Assembly (NCBI GenBank): GCA_001897035.1
Contig: MKRS01000527.1
Span: 1-7,147 of the forward strand
DNA from: Bacteroidales bacterium 45-6
GTDB lineage: Bacteria; Bacteroidota; Bacteroidia; Bacteroidales; Dysgonomonadaceae
Reading direction: 5' to 3'
Length of the DNA stretch: 7,147 nt
The number at the start of each line of letters is the position of its first letter. Positions within the stretch are counted from its first letter, which is position 1. The notes below the pieces were generated by a model. It saw only the letters and a list, made by a program, of their open reading frames with translations. It made no database searches and had not been told where the DNA came from. The translations under genes were made by a program, and so were the position numbers. Shown piece by piece: positions 5,861 through 7,147 of the stretch.

Positions 5861-5969
5861 TGTTCGGCCAGCTTTTAGAGGCGAAAGGCGGGCGTTCGGG
5901 CTCAGTGGCTCTCATTACGAAGTGGTGAAATAGATTCTCGCAAATCGCAACAAATTATGGGAATAATCT

Positions 5970-5977
5970 TATCTTTG
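5970..5977 (+). promoter_or_regulatory. Possible -7 element for the lipoprotein-rsmG unit
   Basis: TATCTTTG matches TAnnTTTG exactly and lies 23 bases before the ATG at 6001. No TTG is seen about 20 bases upstream, so the -33 element is weak or absent. It would give a leader of about 20 bases. Confidence 0.45.
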
Positions 5978-6000
5978 TACCCAGTTCCGAAAATAAAGTA

Positions 6001-6849
6001 ATGAAGAAAATCCGCTATATAATTTGGATTGGGGTATTGTTTTTGATGATACTCCCTTCCTGCCACCCCGGCGACAAGAAATCGGAGACCAGTACCCTGA
6101 CTTTTGATTCCCTTAAATTGACAAAGGTGTATTACTTGGACAACGACTCCACAAAGCCCTCGTGCCACTTAAGCATCTCGTTTATTTATCCCACCAGAGG
6201 GTCGGATGGGAAAGACCTCAAAAATTTGCGTGCAAACTTTATTTCTACCATGTTCGACCAGGCGTATGCCGATTCGTTGCCAAATGTGGCGGCCAGATGC
6301 TATGCGAACGACTATGTCCGCTTGTACAGGGAAGACGCAAAATCCTTCTACAACGAGGATGCGGACGATTCGGAGGACAATCAGAAGGATTATTATTCCT
6401 ATTTTGAAACACTTGTCAACAGAGTCGTTTTCAACAAATACAACTTGCTATCGCTCCAGGTGGAGCAAAAGAACTACAAGGGCGGGGCCAATTCGTTCAC
6501 GTCTTTCCGCAACTATGTGATCAACTTGGGAACAGGCGAATTTTTGACCGAGGAGTCGATTTTTAACGCAGGCTATGAAAAAGCGATGCGCCCTTTGCTG
6601 ATAAACAAGCTTCTGCAACAAAACAACGTGAAGGATGTCTCCGAACTCGAAGATTTGGGCTATTTTGGCATTGAAGATATTGCTCCCAACCATAATTTCT
6701 TGATCGACAAGGAAGGAATAACCTACATATTCAACAAGGGAGAGTCGTCGGCCTTGTCGCTGGATGAGATACGCATTCACTTTTCCTTCGACGAGCTTGA
6801 GTCGATCCTCAAACCCAATTCTCCTCTGGCTCCCCTGCTAACAGAGTAA
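6001..6849 (+). CDS. Lipoprotein with DUF4163/DUF3298-like (RsiV/PdaC-type) region
   Basis: This is a predicted lipid-anchored envelope protein of 282 residues with unknown activity. A basic, hydrophobic leader (MKKIRYIIWIGVLFLMI) ends in a lipobox ILPSC with Cys21 as the lipidated residue. The middle region holds YKGGANSFTSF (159-169), resembling the YxGGAH motif of DUF4163-type domains. Residues about 173-271 fit a DUF3298 domain: INLGTGE, then EDIAPNHNFLIDKEGITYIF, then IHFSFDELESIL. Such domains occur in RsiV-type lysozyme-binding anti-sigma factors and in PdaC-like peptidoglycan deacetylases. No catalytic deacetylase domain and no anti-sigma segment are present here. An acidic stretch lies at 119-130. 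rsmG follows after 12 bases on the same strand, so the two are probably co-transcribed. The domain call is from memory of the family pattern. Confidence 0.85.
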   Translation: MKKIRYIIWIGVLFLMILPSCHPGDKKSETSTLTFDSLKLTKVYYLDNDSTKPSCHLSISFIYPTRGSDGKDLKNLRANFISTMFDQAYADSLPNVAARCYANDYVRLYREDAKSFYNEDADDSEDNQKDYYSYFETLVNRVVFNKYNLLSLQVEQKNYKGGANSFTSFRNYVINLGTGEFLTEESIFNAGYEKAMRPLLINKLLQQNNVKDVSELEDLGYFGIEDIAPNHNFLIDKEGITYIFNKGESSALSLDEIRIHFSFDELESILKPNSPLAPLLTE

Positions 6850-6861
6850 TAAACTTTCGTT

Positions 6862-7147
6862 ATGGATATCATCCTCAACTATTTTCCTGATCTGACAGAG
6901 AAACAAAAGGAGCAATTCGCTGCTCTCTACGATTTATATGCCGATTGGAATTCCAAGATCAACGTCATTTCCCGTAAAGACATCGAGAACCTCTACGAAC
7001 GCCATGTGCTCCATTCTTTGGGGATTGCAAAGGCTTACAGCTTCAGGGCCGGCACGACATTTTTAGATATTGGCACAGGTGGCGGATTTCCCGGAATTCC
7101 CTTAGCCATATTTTTTCCCGAATGCAAGTTTCTCTTGCTTGACAGCA
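6862..7147 (+). CDS. rsmG: 16S rRNA (guanine-527-N7)-methyltransferase RsmG, 5' part (cut by window)
   Basis: RsmG (GidB) uses S-adenosylmethionine to make m7G527 in 16S rRNA of the small subunit. The 95 codons visible are just under half of the usual length of about 205. The N-terminal helices carry NVISRKDIENLYERHVLHSL (34-53), the family's conserved pre-Rossmann segment. The SAM-binding motif I is DIGTGGGFPGIPLAI (69-83), and LLLD (91-94) supplies the acidic residue expected to bind the SAM ribose. The ATG at 6862 lies 12 bases after the lipoprotein stop, with no clear Shine-Dalgarno, as is common in Bacteroidetes. The remainder lies past the window edge. Confidence 0.97.
   Translation, partial: MDIILNYFPDLTEKQKEQFAALYDLYADWNSKINVISRKDIENLYERHVLHSLGIAKAYSFRAGTTFLDIGTGGGFPGIPLAIFFPECKFLLLDS

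Noticed and set aside
5902..6168. Minus-strand frame of 88 codons antisense to the lipoprotein start
   Set aside because: It overlaps a real gene with a clear signal peptide and lipobox, and its own translation has no recognisable domain.
1..7147. CRISPR array, mobile element genes, defence genes or tRNA genes
   Set aside because: No spaced direct repeats of CRISPR type, no transposase, integrase or nuclease motifs, and no cloverleaf-like tRNA sequence were seen. The coding content is ordinary housekeeping genes.

Overview
The window looks like chromosomal housekeeping DNA from a member of the Bacteroidota, most likely the Bacteroidales. Several things point there. Possible promoters carry the Bacteroidetes -7 element TAnnTTTG, most starts lack a strong Shine-Dalgarno sequence, and there is a PorT-like outer-membrane beta-barrel protein. 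A DUF3298-type lipoprotein sits directly upstream of rsmG, and a DEAD-box helicase combines a DbpA-type RNA-binding domain with RG-rich tails. The genus cannot be set from this sequence alone.

Layout. Positions 1-1533 (+) hold the 3' part of a DEAD-box RNA helicase, cut by the window edge. A strong bidirectional hairpin terminator (1557-1588) separates it from a convergent outer-membrane barrel gene (1610-2209, -). That gene has an AT-rich upstream region with two palindromes. Next comes a minus-strand pair, a TetR-family regulator (3908-3288) followed by fabG (3235-2489). The pair ends in a terminator at 2433-2465, and the regulator has a possible operator over its promoter. The gap 3909-4264 holds no gene but contains a compact nest of inverted and heptad repeats. 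A long-chain flavodoxin (4774-4265, -) has its own promoter. The rplU-rpmA ribosomal protein operon (5578-4982, -) has a good promoter and a terminator. The stretch 5692-5969 holds only a small unassigned minus-strand ORF. The window ends with a plus-strand pair: a lipoprotein of the DUF4163/DUF3298 type (6001-6849) and the start of rsmG (6862 to the edge).

How the genes relate. Several encode RNA and ribosome functions: the helicase, L21, L27 and the 16S rRNA methyltransferase RsmG. FabG supplies a fatty-acid synthesis step and is probably co-transcribed with the TetR regulator in front of it. The flavodoxin is a stand-alone FMN electron carrier. I found no CRISPR array, phage, transposase, toxin-antitoxin pair or defence system. 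The least ordinary material is non-coding: the repeat nest at 4165-4257, the inverted repeat over the TetR promoter, the paired palindromes at 2340-2391, and the small ORF at 5723-5860.
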